Positions 53,312-62,118 of a stretch of DNA of 64,000 bases are shown here, one piece after another; position 1 is the first letter of the stretch; each line of letters begins with the position of its first letter. Source of the stretch: Galbibacter pacificus (GTDB lineage Bacteria; Bacteroidota; Bacteroidia; Flavobacteriales; Flavobacteriaceae); the NCBI RefSeq assembly GCF_029603155.1, contig NZ_JAPMUA010000005.1, positions 1-64,000 on the forward strand, in the 5' to 3' direction. The notes beneath the pieces were generated by a model. The model saw only the letters and a program-made list of their open reading frames with translations, did no database searches and was not told where the DNA came from. Position numbers and translations under genes: made by a program.

Positions 53312-53876
53312 TTTTTGATTCTTTAAGTTCTTTAATCTTCTCTTTTAACCGGTATAGCAACTGTAAGCGCAACTGTAAATTGTTAATTAGTGCATTAATG
53401 GTTTGGTCGTTTGGACCCACATTGTTTAACTCTACGGTAAGCTCTTTATAGGCATCGTTGAGTTCGGACAGCCTGCCCATGTATCCGTCCAATAATTTTT
53501 TATTGGCATCGTTTAAATCTATATCTGCCAGCTCTAGGTTAATATTGGCAACATAATAATCTTCTACTTTTTTTAGGTCGGGAGATATGTCACCCAATGT
53601 AATTTTATCGGCTTCTTTATCAGTTTTTTGATCCACACCTACCACTTGTCCATCAATTGGTGTATTTGACTCTTTTTGATAGAAAAAAATACTGGTCCCA
53701 ATACCCAAGAGCACGACTATGGAAGCGGCTATTTTCCATAAATAAGACTTCGGTTTTCTCTTTTTGGGAAACGTTGCTTCCAAAAGCTTCAAAAAATCTT
53801 CTTCATGCCCCTTTGGCAATGTATATTGCCCTTTATCTTTATGGTCTTCAAACATTTTTTTAATATCCTGTGCCAT
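53283..53876 (-). CDS. Probable anti-sigma factor, single-pass membrane protein
   Basis: A 197-residue protein with an N-terminal cytoplasmic part (MAQDIKKMFEDHKDKGQYTL, about 1-45), a membrane helix at about 46-66 (LWKIAASIVVLLGIGTSIFF), and a periplasmic helical region of about 130 residues (EDYYVANINLELADIDLND and IKELKESKNEK). It overlaps the sigma gene by 17 bases at its start. This position and layout suggest an anti-sigma factor, but no standard anti-sigma domain is recognisable. Confidence 0.65.
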   Translation of the reverse strand: MAQDIKKMFEDHKDKGQYTLPKGHEEDFLKLLEATFPKKRKPKSYLWKIAASIVVLLGIGTSIFFYQKESNTPIDGQVVGVDQKTDKEADKITLGDISPDLKKVEDYYVANINLELADIDLNDANKKLLDGYMGRLSELNDAYKELTVELNNVGPNDQTINALINNLQLRLQLLYRLKEKIKELKESKNEKFTTQNV

Positions 53877-54402
53877 ATGCTCTTTCTTTTAAAAGTGACT
53901 GCAATTTTTGTTTTCCGCGCAATAAATGTGTTCTCGATGTTGTATTGGTAATTTCTAGGATTTGCGAAATTTCTTCATGATCATATCCTTCAATTAAATA
54001 CAGCATCACCACATATCTATATTTGTCGGGCAGCTTGTTTATGGCAAACTTGACATCGGCAATGTCCAGTGGGCTTTCCATTTCCCAATTTTCATCGTCT
54101 ACAAGTTGCACAAACGATTCGTTTAACGATACGAAATGCTGCCGTTTGGACTTTAAAAAATCGATGCTTTTATTAATTACAATTCGCTTTAACCAACTTC
54201 CAAAAGTTACTTCTGCTTTAAACTGATCCAATTTTTTAAAGGCTTTTATAAAACTTTCCTGCATAACATCTTTTGCGTCGTCTGCATTTTTTACATAGCG
54301 CATGGCTATACAATACATGGCATCGCAATACATATTATAAAGCTTCATTTGTGCCTTACGGTTGTTTTGTTTACATTTTTCGATCAGATCAATTTCAAGC
54401 AT
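53860..54402 (-). CDS. ECF sigma factor
   Basis: A 180-residue sigma-70 family protein. Region 2 comprises KAQMKLYNMYCDAMYCIAMR with DDAKDVMQESFIKAFKKLDQ and FGSWLKRIVINKSIDFLK; region 4 is AINKLPDKYRYVVMLYLIEG with HEEISQILEITNTTSRTHLL. It is the first gene of a three-gene unit with an anti-sigma-type protein and the Pro-rich DUF4097-like protein, all overlapping. A TGCAAC-N16-CGTC sequence lies about 50 bases upstream and could be its own promoter. Confidence 0.93.
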   Translation of the reverse strand: MLEIDLIEKCKQNNRKAQMKLYNMYCDAMYCIAMRYVKNADDAKDVMQESFIKAFKKLDQFKAEVTFGSWLKRIVINKSIDFLKSKRQHFVSLNESFVQLVDDENWEMESPLDIADVKFAINKLPDKYRYVVMLYLIEGYDHEEISQILEITNTTSRTHLLRGKQKLQSLLKERAYGTGY

Positions 54403-54452
54403 GCCGGCTTGTCTCTTTTTTTAGTTGGATACAGTTACTATTCACCATTAAA

Positions 54453-54478
54453 GACGACGAAAAAAACAAAGCGTTGCA
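54453..54478 (-). promoter_or_regulatory. Possible ECF-type promoter of the second sigma operon
   Basis: On the minus strand TGCAAC is followed by 16 bases and then CGTC, close to TGTAAC-N17-CGTC at the other sigma gene. It lies about 50 bases before the ATG at 54402. The one-base shorter spacer and the C for T change make this weaker. Confidence 0.45.
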
Positions 54479-54592
54479 ATTTTCTTCTTTTATTTATTTG
54501 ATGTAGCAATTGTGCTATATTTACATTTTGTATTTTCGCTACTAATTTTAAGGAAACCCCTTATTATTTACAAAGAAACAACTTAATATATA

Positions 54593-55546
54593 ATGCAAGA
54601 ATACAGCATCCAAAACGATTTTATAAAACTTATTGCGCTCGATTATGGCGCTACCATCCACCAACTAATTACCAAAGATAAAAACGGAAATAATGTAAAT
54701 ATTGTTCTTGGATTTAAGGAACGGCAAGAATATAGGCACAATCAAGAATATTTAGGAGCTTCGGTAGGTAGGTTTGCCGGACGGGTCCATGAAAGCGGTT
54801 TTACGCTAAACAACCAACATTACACCCTACTTTCCAACAACGGTGCCCATTTGCATGGCGGAAAAGAAGGCTTTTCTTTTAAAACATGGAAATTGGAAAC
54901 CATACATCAAGGCAATGATCCTTTTATTAAATTTTCATACACAAGTAGCGACACGGAAGAAGGTTACCCCGGAAACCTTCAGGTATTTTGCACCTATCAA
55001 CTTAAAAAAAATAAATTGATAGTTACCTATGAAGCAAAAAGTGATAAAGACACTATTGCAAACCTAACAAACCATAATTATTATAACCTTGACGGAAGTG
55101 GAAATATTTTAAACCATGAGCTCATGATTGCTTCTGATAAAATTTTAACGAAGGACGAAAATGCTGTTGCCGATGGAGATTTTATGAGTGTTGAAAGTAC
55201 GCATTACGACTTCAGAAGAAAAAATAAAATAGGCAATCAAATTAAAACCAAAGGCATAGACGATTGTTATGTACTTGCCAACAACGACCCTTTAGCGGTA
55301 TTGTACGCTAAAAACACAGGCATAGAAATGACCGTTTCCAGCAACCAGCCCGGCGTTGTTGTGTACACCCCCGAAAATTTTGATGAAAATAGATTTTTAA
55401 ACAAGCCCCTCCATAAATATCCTGCCATTTGTTTTGAAACCCAAGGTTTCCCAAATGCGCCCAATCAACCGCATTTTCCTTCAGTAATATTAAAAAAAGG
55501 CGAATTATATAAAAACGAAAGTGTTTTTGCGTTGACCGTAAAATAA
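54593..55546 (+). CDS. galM: Aldose 1-epimerase
   Basis: Interconverts alpha and beta anomers of aldoses such as galactose. The 317-residue protein has the family blocks GASVGRFAGRVHESGFTLN and GAHLHGGKEGFSFKTW, and the catalytic residues His161 in LTNHNYYNLDG and Glu282 in ICFETQGFPN. It stands alone between divergent sigma operon and convergent ohr, with a bidirectional terminator behind it. No Leloir pathway genes are nearby. Confidence 0.93.
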   Translation: MQEYSIQNDFIKLIALDYGATIHQLITKDKNGNNVNIVLGFKERQEYRHNQEYLGASVGRFAGRVHESGFTLNNQHYTLLSNNGAHLHGGKEGFSFKTWKLETIHQGNDPFIKFSYTSSDTEEGYPGNLQVFCTYQLKKNKLIVTYEAKSDKDTIANLTNHNYYNLDGSGNILNHELMIASDKILTKDENAVADGDFMSVESTHYDFRRKNKIGNQIKTKGIDDCYVLANNDPLAVLYAKNTGIEMTVSSNQPGVVVYTPENFDENRFLNKPLHKYPAICFETQGFPNAPNQPHFPSVILKKGELYKNESVFALTVK

Positions 55547-55601
55547 ATCTCTTTTAAAGAAATAAAAGATTAAATGTTTTATCGGTTTCTATTAAAAAAG
55601 T

Positions 55602-55640
55602 AAGCCCCGCCAAAAAACAAGCGGGGTTTATTATTTTATC
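55602..55640. terminator. Bidirectional terminator between galM and ohr
   Basis: AAGCCCCGC / GCGGGGTTT (9 bp with one G-T pair) around a 10-base A-rich loop. The plus side continues TTTATTATTTTAT, and the minus side TTACTTTTTT, so it can stop both convergent transcripts. Confidence 0.85.
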
Positions 55641-55676
55641 AATGTCTTGTAATACGCTTATTAAAAACGTGAATTA

Positions 55677-56102
55677 TTATACCATTAAATTTAAAGTAAC
55701 GTCTATGTTGTCTTGTGTGGCGCGGGAATATGGACACACTTCATGGGCTTCGTTTATAAGCTTTTCTCCGGTTTCCTCGTCTATGCCCGGTAAAGTTACA
55801 TCCAAAACAACTTCCAGGAGAAAGCCCCCCAATTCGGGGTGTTTGCCTATACCTACCGTTGCGGTAACGTCAAAATTATCTCCTATATCCACTTTATTTT
55901 CTTTGGCAACAAACTGCAATGCGCTCCCAAAACAAGCCGAATATCCAGCGGCAAACAATTGCTCGGGGTTTGTATGGGCCCCTCCCTTGCCACCTAATTC
56001 TTTTGGCAGTTCCAGTTTCATGTCTATCAACCCGTCATCGCTTTTTACATGTCCTGCCCTACCTCCGGTTGTAGTGGCGCTAGCTTTGTATAATGCTTTC
56101 AT
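55677..56102 (-). CDS. ohr: Organic hydroperoxide resistance protein (Ohr)
   Basis: A thiol peroxidase reducing organic and fatty acid hydroperoxides. I start at 56102 (MKALYKASATTTGGRAGHV), giving 141 residues; 14 extra residues are possible from 56144. The catalytic Cys57 lies in AAGYSACFGSAL and the resolving Cys123 in EVCPYSRATQDN; Arg15 of GGRAGHV is the conserved partner. The homologous OsmC proteins lack this N-terminal shape. It is monocistronic, with the shared terminator downstream. No OhrR regulator gene is seen nearby. Confidence 0.9.
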   Translation of the reverse strand: MKALYKASATTTGGRAGHVKSDDGLIDMKLELPKELGGKGGAHTNPEQLFAAGYSACFGSALQFVAKENKVDIGDNFDVTATVGIGKHPELGGFLLEVVLDVTLPGIDEETGEKLINEAHEVCPYSRATQDNIDVTLNLMV

Positions 56103-56193
56103 TTTTGATTTTTTTATATTATTCTCTAATATACCTTTATTCATACAGAATATCAGTATGGAAGTTATTAAATTTGTTTTAAAATTTTAGCAT

Positions 56194-57279
56194 TTGTCCA
56201 AAAACAAGCCACATAAATCCGCTTTGAGCAAACACGAAGGGGTATCGCAGAACGAAACTACCAATCGGGCCGCCATTTCCAAATTTTTGAACAAGAGGAA
56301 TAAAGACTTTTCTTCGGATGCGCTTGCCAATGCTATTGTTAAGGGAGATACCATAGCGCTTAGCAGAGCCATTACCTTGGTAGAAAGTACCAACCCGAAA
56401 CATTTGCAAAAAGCCAACGAGGTCCTTGCCAAATGTCTTCCGTATACAAACAACTCTATAAGAATTGGGATTACAGGAGTTCCCGGTGTCGGAAAAAGCA
56501 CTTTTATTGAAGCTTTAGGAAACAATATAGCCAACAATTCTAGTAAATTGGCCGTTCTGGCGGTAGACCCAAGCAGTTCGATAACCAAAGGAAGCATCTT
56601 GGGCGATAAAACCCGTATGGAACAATTGGCAAATAATCCAAATGTATACATCCGCCCTTCGGCTGCGGGCACTTCATTGGGCGGCGTTGCGCGAAAAACA
56701 AGGGAAAGCATTATTTTATGCGAAGCCTGTGGGTTTAAGTATATTTTTGTAGAAACCGTTGGTGTGGGGCAAAGCGAAACGGTCGTACATAGCATGGTAG
56801 ACTTCTTTTTACTTTTAAAGTTGGCCGGGGCCGGCGACGAGCTCCAAGGGATAAAAAGAGGGATTATAGAACTTGCAGATGCCATTGTTATCAATAAAGC
56901 CGACGGCAATAATTTTAAAAACGCCCAAAAGGCCAAAGTAGAATTTAACCGGGCCCTGCATTTGTACCCGCCAAAGCCCAATGGTTGGGTGCCCAAAGTC
57001 CTGCTTACCTCGGCTACTGAAAGTACCGGGATCGACAAGGTTTGGGAACTTATTGAAATGTATGTGGACCAAGCTAAAAAAGAGTCGTTTTTTAGTAAAA
57101 AAAGAATGGAGCAACACACGTTTTGGCTACACCAAACCATTGAAGACCGCTTAAAATCGAATTTTTATAATAACGAGCAGGTAAAAAAAGCCTTGCACGA
57201 ACAATTAACAGCCATAGAAAACAACCAAACCACCCCTTTTGCAGCCGCTCAATATTTGCTTTCCTTGGTTTCCAAATAA
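56194..57279 (+). CDS. meaB: Methylmalonyl-CoA mutase-associated GTPase MeaB
   Basis: A G-protein chaperone that loads adenosylcobalamin onto methylmalonyl-CoA mutase and protects it. The 361-residue protein has Walker A GVPGVGKST at 95-103, then VLAVDPSSSITKGSILGDKT, the MIF-like FVETVGVGQSE, and the base-recognition motif VINKADGNN (NKAD). It starts with TTG at 56194; no ATG upstream keeps the frame. The cobalamin adenosyltransferase at 43.9 kb is the matching cofactor-supply gene. The mutase itself is not in the window. Confidence 0.93.
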   Translation: MSKNKPHKSALSKHEGVSQNETTNRAAISKFLNKRNKDFSSDALANAIVKGDTIALSRAITLVESTNPKHLQKANEVLAKCLPYTNNSIRIGITGVPGVGKSTFIEALGNNIANNSSKLAVLAVDPSSSITKGSILGDKTRMEQLANNPNVYIRPSAAGTSLGGVARKTRESIILCEACGFKYIFVETVGVGQSETVVHSMVDFFLLLKLAGAGDELQGIKRGIIELADAIVINKADGNNFKNAQKAKVEFNRALHLYPPKPNGWVPKVLLTSATESTGIDKVWELIEMYVDQAKKESFFSKKRMEQHTFWLHQTIEDRLKSNFYNNEQVKKALHEQLTAIENNQTTPFAAAQYLLSLVSK

Positions 57280-57432
57280 TTTTTTTGCATACCAAACCAC
57301 ATATGTAACCATTACTTTGTTTTCTAAAAATCTTGTAATATAGAACGCTCGGCAGTAGTTGATTTTTACTGGTAAATACCTACATTTGCATTTGGTTTGC
57401 AGCTTTACAGTCAAAAAAATAGCTTTATAATT

Positions 57433-58146
57433 ATGAATTACGAGTTTACTATTATTGTTCCTGTTTATAATGAAGAAGACAACCTGGAACGGGTAGAAAA
57501 AGAATTTAAAAAATACTTTGAAATAGCCGCAAAGCCTGCCAAAGTGCTTTTTGTTAACGATGGCTCAAAAGATAAGAGCCAAGAACTTATTGAAGCTATT
57601 TGTCAGCGCTCCAATCATTTTACCTATATTTCTTTTGTAGAAAACCGCGGGTTGAGCGCCGCCATAAAAGCCGGTTTCGACCATGTGGACACTCCGCTTT
57701 TGGGATATATAGATTCCGACCTACAAACCACCCCGGAAGATTTTAACGAACTACTAAAACATATTGAACATTACGATCTCGTAACCGGGGTCCGTGCCAA
57801 TAGAAAAGATTCTTTTGTAAAAAACATGTCGTCCACCATTGCAAATGGTATCCGTAGGACCTTTACCCACGACGGCATGGACGATACCGGTTGCCCGCTT
57901 AAAGTTATTAAAAGCGATTATGCCAAGCGCATCCCCATGTTTAATGGTTTGCACCGTTTTCTACCCGCCATGATTTTGCTTCAAGAAGGTAAAATCGTTC
58001 AAATTCCGGTACGCCATTTTCCGCGTATCGCAGGAACGGCAAAATTTGGTTTCTGGAACCGCCTTATTGGTCCGCTTCAAGATTGTTTTGCATACCTTTG
58101 GATGAAGAAAAAGTACATTAATTATTCCATTGCTAAAAAAGGTTAA
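57433..58146 (+). CDS. Family 2 glycosyltransferase (dolichyl/undecaprenyl-phosphate sugar synthase type)
   Basis: I start at ATG 57433 (MNYEFTIIVPVYNEEDNL), 237 residues. The nucleotide-sugar blocks are complete: FVNDGSKDKSQELI, ENRGLSAAIKAGFDHVD, and the metal motif DSDLQTTPED, followed by TGVRANRKDSF and FPRIAGTAKFGFWNRL. No membrane helix follows the catalytic domain, so it resembles soluble DPM1-like enzymes that load a sugar onto a polyprenyl phosphate. It heads a four-gene unit; the LAB_N gene starts with no gap and an ArnT-like acceptor enzyme follows, which fits the flow donor, carrier, transferase. Confidence 0.87.
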   Translation: MNYEFTIIVPVYNEEDNLERVEKEFKKYFEIAAKPAKVLFVNDGSKDKSQELIEAICQRSNHFTYISFVENRGLSAAIKAGFDHVDTPLLGYIDSDLQTTPEDFNELLKHIEHYDLVTGVRANRKDSFVKNMSSTIANGIRRTFTHDGMDDTGCPLKVIKSDYAKRIPMFNGLHRFLPAMILLQEGKIVQIPVRHFPRIAGTAKFGFWNRLIGPLQDCFAYLWMKKKYINYSIAKKG

Positions 58147-58770
58147 ATGGCAGATTGGCTTATATACGCTATTGGGTTTCTCGCACAAATACTCTTTTCC
58201 GGGCGCCTTATTTATCAATGGCTTTCATCAGAAAAAAATAAAAAGGTACTAACACCGTCGCTTTTCTGGAAATTAAGTTTGTTTGCTTCCTTTTTACTGT
58301 TCGTATACGGTTGGTTGCGCGACGATTTTGCTATCATGCTGGGGCAAACGTTAACATACTTTATTTACATCCGCAATTTACAGTTACAGGGCGAATGGCA
58401 AAAATCGCCACGCTTATTGCGTATTTTTTTATGGTTTTTCCCCATATTAATTATTATTTATGGGTACAACAACAATACGTACGACATGCACCAGCTTTTC
58501 AAAAACGAAGATATTCCCTTTTGGTTACTAATCCTTGGTATTGTGGCCCAGGTAATATTTACTTTTCGATTTATTTACCAATGGATTTATTCCGAAAGAC
58601 GCAAAGAGTCTTCACTTCCGGCCGGTTTTTGGCTTTTAAGCCTTTTGGGCGCTTTATTGATTTTAAGTTATGCCGTATTGCGAAGAGATCCTGTTTTACT
58701 GGTGGGACATTGTTTGGGAAGTATTATATACATTAGGAACTTACTTATTTTAAGAAAACAAAATGACTGA
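58147..58770 (+). CDS. Membrane protein with two tandem LAB_N (lipid A biosynthesis N-terminal) domains
   Basis: The 207-residue protein has six hydrophobic helices in two repeats. The first copy (about 5-85) has LAQILFSGRLIYQWLSSEK and FIYIRNLQL; the second (about 120-205) has VAQVIFTFRFIYQWIYSERR and IIYIRNLLIL. Both match the LAB_N domain, which is found fused to lipid A-disaccharide synthases or alone. So a role in handling lipid-linked sugars is likely. It begins directly after the GT2 stop codon and overlaps the next gene by 8 bases. Confidence 0.85.
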   Translation: MADWLIYAIGFLAQILFSGRLIYQWLSSEKNKKVLTPSLFWKLSLFASFLLFVYGWLRDDFAIMLGQTLTYFIYIRNLQLQGEWQKSPRLLRIFLWFFPILIIIYGYNNNTYDMHQLFKNEDIPFWLLILGIVAQVIFTFRFIYQWIYSERRKESSLPAGFWLLSLLGALLILSYAVLRRDPVLLVGHCLGSIIYIRNLLILRKQND

Positions 58771-60385
58771 GTTTATAGAAAAGCATCCCGTTAAAATTAT
58801 CCTGTTAGTATGTGCCCTTATATTTATAGCCAATCTGGACGTGATTTATGTAAATATCATGGAGGCGCGCAATTTTGTAACCGCCCGGGAAATGATACAA
58901 AACCATAATTGGGTACTTACCACCATGAACGATTACCCACGTTACGAAAAACCACCGTTACCAACGTGGCTTACCGCATTGAGTGCAATGGTGTTTGGGG
59001 TTCATAACCTTTTTGCGCTACGGTTACCGGCGGCATTATCTGCCATTGTATTGGTTTTCTTTTTTTATAAAACGGTATTGCTCATTAGCAGCAATAAAAA
59101 GTTAAGTTTTTACACTGCTTTAATCCTCCCTACTTCTTTCTATATTATCTTTTCGGGAAGAAACGGCCAATGGGATATTTTTACGCATAGTTTTATGGTT
59201 ATCAGCATTTATTTTTTAATAAAAATGCTAAAGTTTGACCAACTTAAATGGGGCAATGCCCTTTTGTCCGGGCTCTTCTTTGGATGTTCGTTTTTAAGCA
59301 AGGGGCCCGTATCGTTGTATGCATTATGGCTCTCTTTTTTAATTGCCTACGGAATAGTTTACCGAAACGAACTAAAGAGAAAACATATCTTGCCCTTTGT
59401 TTCACTTTTGTTGCTGGGGTTTGCCATTGGCGCTTCCTGGTTTGTGTATGTTCGTTATGCCGATCCGCAGTCGTTCATGGAAATCGCCACAGAAGAAGCC
59501 GGCAATTGGACCAGCTACAACGTGCGCCCGTTTTATTATTACTGGAGTTTCTTTACCCAAAGCGGTATATGGACACTCCCCGCTTTTGTTGCATTGCTAT
59601 ATCCGTATTTAAAGAATAGAGTAAGCAACAAACGGCATTATACCTTTGTTTTTATGTGGACCATGGCTTCGGTTGTCCTGTTATCGTTCATTCCCGAGAA
59701 AAAATCGAGATATTTGCTCCCGGTGCTAATCCCGATGGCCTTTAATACTGCTTTTTATATAGAATACCTTGTAAATCATTTTAATAACATAAAAAAAGGC
59801 GAGCGTTTTCCGGTATATTTCAATTTTGGAGTTATTGCCCTTATCGGGATTGCCTTCCCCATTGGGGGATTCATCTTCTTAAAAGATAAATTAAGCGGCC
59901 ATTACCCATCTTTCATCCTTACGGCCATTTTATTGTTTGCCATTGGTGCCGGTATTGTGTTTTTTCTTCGGAAGAAAGACACCGAAAAGGTCTTTTACCT
60001 CACTATTGGTTTTGTTATTGCCATTTTACTTGTTGGTTTTCCGTTGGCCAATACTTTTAATACCAATGAAGAATTTAACAATATAAATACGCTCGAAACT
60101 TCTCTGCCATTGTATTCCTTAGGCGAACCCGCCCCGGAAATGATATGGCATTTGGGACATTCGGCCCCAGAAATTCAACATGGTGGGCACCTTAACATAC
60201 CAACCGAAGAAGAATTTGGAATTTTGGTAGCAGACGATAAAAAAGACGAATTAAAACGTATCTTTGAAAAAGATTATTCTATCGATTATAAAGAAAAATA
60301 CGACATAAATTATACGGCAAACCCCAAAGACCGCGCATACAAAGCAAGGCTTACAAGTTCGTACTACATCATTAAAAAGAAATAA
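58763..60385 (+). CDS. ArnT/PMT-like membrane glycosyltransferase (GT39/GT83 type)
   Basis: The 540-residue protein has about eleven hydrophobic helices. In the first periplasmic loop an acidic residue, with the conserved MEARNFVTAREMI, precedes NDYPRYEKPPLPTWLTALS, the typical Y-x-KPPLPTWL motif of this enzyme class. It should transfer a sugar from an undecaprenyl-phosphate donor to lipid A or another surface acceptor in the periplasm. The C-terminal soluble domain (about 440-540) is variable, as usual. The preceding GT2 is the likely donor-making partner. The sugar and acceptor are unknown. Confidence 0.85.
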   Translation: MTEFIEKHPVKIILLVCALIFIANLDVIYVNIMEARNFVTAREMIQNHNWVLTTMNDYPRYEKPPLPTWLTALSAMVFGVHNLFALRLPAALSAIVLVFFFYKTVLLISSNKKLSFYTALILPTSFYIIFSGRNGQWDIFTHSFMVISIYFLIKMLKFDQLKWGNALLSGLFFGCSFLSKGPVSLYALWLSFLIAYGIVYRNELKRKHILPFVSLLLLGFAIGASWFVYVRYADPQSFMEIATEEAGNWTSYNVRPFYYYWSFFTQSGIWTLPAFVALLYPYLKNRVSNKRHYTFVFMWTMASVVLLSFIPEKKSRYLLPVLIPMAFNTAFYIEYLVNHFNNIKKGERFPVYFNFGVIALIGIAFPIGGFIFLKDKLSGHYPSFILTAILLFAIGAGIVFFLRKKDTEKVFYLTIGFVIAILLVGFPLANTFNTNEEFNNINTLETSLPLYSLGEPAPEMIWHLGHSAPEIQHGGHLNIPTEEEFGILVADDKKDELKRIFEKDYSIDYKEKYDINYTANPKDRAYKARLTSSYYIIKKK

Positions 60386-60388
60386 AAT

Positions 60389-61063
60389 ATGGCACTTAAC
60401 AAAACCGAAAAGTTAGGATATGCCCTTTTGGGAATTATATTGATTTACAGTTTGTACCTAGGATTTACCAATCCTGATTATTTTAACAATACATATGCCG
60501 CCGAAGACCATACCGTAGAAAACGGCACTGCTTTTATGCTGCTTTGTATAAGTTTGCTGTGCCTAGTGCGATTGTTTACCATAAGTAAAGGCAAATCTAT
60601 TACCTGGAAGCTGGGCGTTTTGCTTTTTGCCATTGTCTTTTTCTTTGGTGCCGGCGAAGAGATATCCTGGGGGCAACGTATTTTCGGGATAGAATCCGGC
60701 GAATACTTTTTGCAGCACAATGCACAAAAGGAAACCAACCTGCACAACCTTGTAGTGGGCGATACCAAAATAAATAAAATCATTTTTAGCCAGTTGCTCA
60801 TGATCGGCATGGTTGTTTACCTGCTTGCCGTACCACTTATGTACCGTAAAATGGGCTGGGTTAAAAATTTAGCCGATAAATTTGCCGTCCCGGTTGTAAA
60901 ATGGCACCAAACCATTGCCTTTATAGCTGCTACCGTTGCAGTTGCCCTTATTCCTGCCGATAGAAAGTGGGAAGTTTACGAACTAGCCTTTGGTTTGATT
61001 TTCTTTTTGATTTTTCTTTACCCCCTTAACGGATATCTTTTTAAAAAAGGGCAATTTAATTGA
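60389..61063 (+). CDS. Membrane protein with GEEISWGQ motif, unknown function
   Basis: The 224-residue protein has about seven hydrophobic segments. A conserved-looking motif, FGAGEEISWGQRIFGIESG, lies near residue 85 and is followed by QHNAQKETNLHNLV; the acidic, tryptophan- and histidine-rich stretch could form an active site at the membrane surface. I do not know a function. It lies three bases after the ArnT-like gene and ends the unit, so it may act on the same lipid-linked sugar. Confidence 0.72.
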   Translation: MALNKTEKLGYALLGIILIYSLYLGFTNPDYFNNTYAAEDHTVENGTAFMLLCISLLCLVRLFTISKGKSITWKLGVLLFAIVFFFGAGEEISWGQRIFGIESGEYFLQHNAQKETNLHNLVVGDTKINKIIFSQLLMIGMVVYLLAVPLMYRKMGWVKNLADKFAVPVVKWHQTIAFIAATVAVALIPADRKWEVYELAFGLIFFLIFLYPLNGYLFKKGQFN

Positions 61064-61449
61064 TGAATCATTGAATAAGTATTGAATTTTTACACTTCCA
61101 TCTTATAGCTCTCATTGTAAATCGACCCAAAGTTCAGTATAAATTTATTTATTGATTAATCAGTCCCTCAAAAAGTACTAGAGGAATACGTGAGAACGTC
61201 AGAATGCCAGAGCAATATATAAGAAAGTTAATGTAACGTGCTAGAACAGCTAAGTAGTGCAAAAATTAATACAAAAAGGATGAAATTCATATATTTTTCT
61301 TCATTTACAAGAAAATAAAGCAATATATTGATGTATTATCTTACCCACACTACATTAATTTTAATGTATTTAACAAATATTCTTCATTTTAATTCGTTTT
61401 TATAACGTTTATATACTATATTATTCCCATAACATAAAATTTTAGCAAA
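61064..61449. other. Intergenic region without a recognisable gene
   Basis: About 390 AT-rich bases. Short palindromes occur, for example ACATTAA-TT-TTAATGT (61352-61367). No convincing terminator follows the upstream unit and no TAnnTTTG promoter of good fit precedes the next gene. Confidence 0.4.
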
Positions 61450-62103
61450 ATGGGAATGAATAAATCTTTAAATGAAAAGCTTTTAATGTATGAAACTGCA
61501 CTACATAATGCCGAACTGGTAAATGCCATAAAATTATCCATGGAAAATTCCGGATACAATGAAGCCAAGCTAGACGAGGGGAAAATATTATTAAAGGAGG
61601 TAAAAGAAAGATGCAATATTGTAACAGATTTTGAGAAAAACCTAAGAATAGCCTCATTGGCCTATAAAAAGGTGAAACAGCAGGTCAATTTAACCTACAA
61701 CAGGCACCGTGCCATAACCAAAGTTGCCATGGATACCAATAAACCAGCCCTAAAAATCCTCAGGATCGACAAAAACCCGCCCAAGCAATTTGCATCTTGG
61801 CTGGAGAACGTATCGGTTTTTTATCAAACAATCGCCAAAGACAACGGATATCAAAAAAAACTAGATCAGTTTAATTTATACAAAGACGAAATAGAAAAGT
61901 CTATGGCCACGCTGGAAAAATTAAAGAAAAGCTATGAAAGTTACTATAAAATAAAAGGATTAAAAGAAGATAGTACTAAAAATAGAAATGAAATTATGGA
62001 CAAGCTAAGTCATTGGATGAACCATTTCTATATTATTGCAAGATTAGAATTAAAAGACCGCCCGCAATTATTAGAGTCGCTGCATAAAACCGTGAAGAGT
62101 TAA
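61450..62103 (+). CDS. Helical cytoplasmic protein of unknown function
   Basis: The 217-residue product (MGMNKSLNEKLLMYETALHN) is almost wholly helical, rich in Lys and Glu, and has no signal or membrane segment. Repeated long helices such as ERCNIVTDFEKNLRIASLAY and EIEKSMATLEKLKKSYESYY suggest a coiled coil bundle; the start could be the second Met (61456). A conserved-looking core lies at NRHRAITKVAMDTNKPALKI. I do not recognise a family. It stands alone, followed by the inverted-repeat element. Confidence 0.6.
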   Translation: MGMNKSLNEKLLMYETALHNAELVNAIKLSMENSGYNEAKLDEGKILLKEVKERCNIVTDFEKNLRIASLAYKKVKQQVNLTYNRHRAITKVAMDTNKPALKILRIDKNPPKQFASWLENVSVFYQTIAKDNGYQKKLDQFNLYKDEIEKSMATLEKLKKSYESYYKIKGLKEDSTKNRNEIMDKLSHWMNHFYIIARLELKDRPQLLESLHKTVKS

Positions 62104-62118
62104 TTGTTAGTTGAGAGG

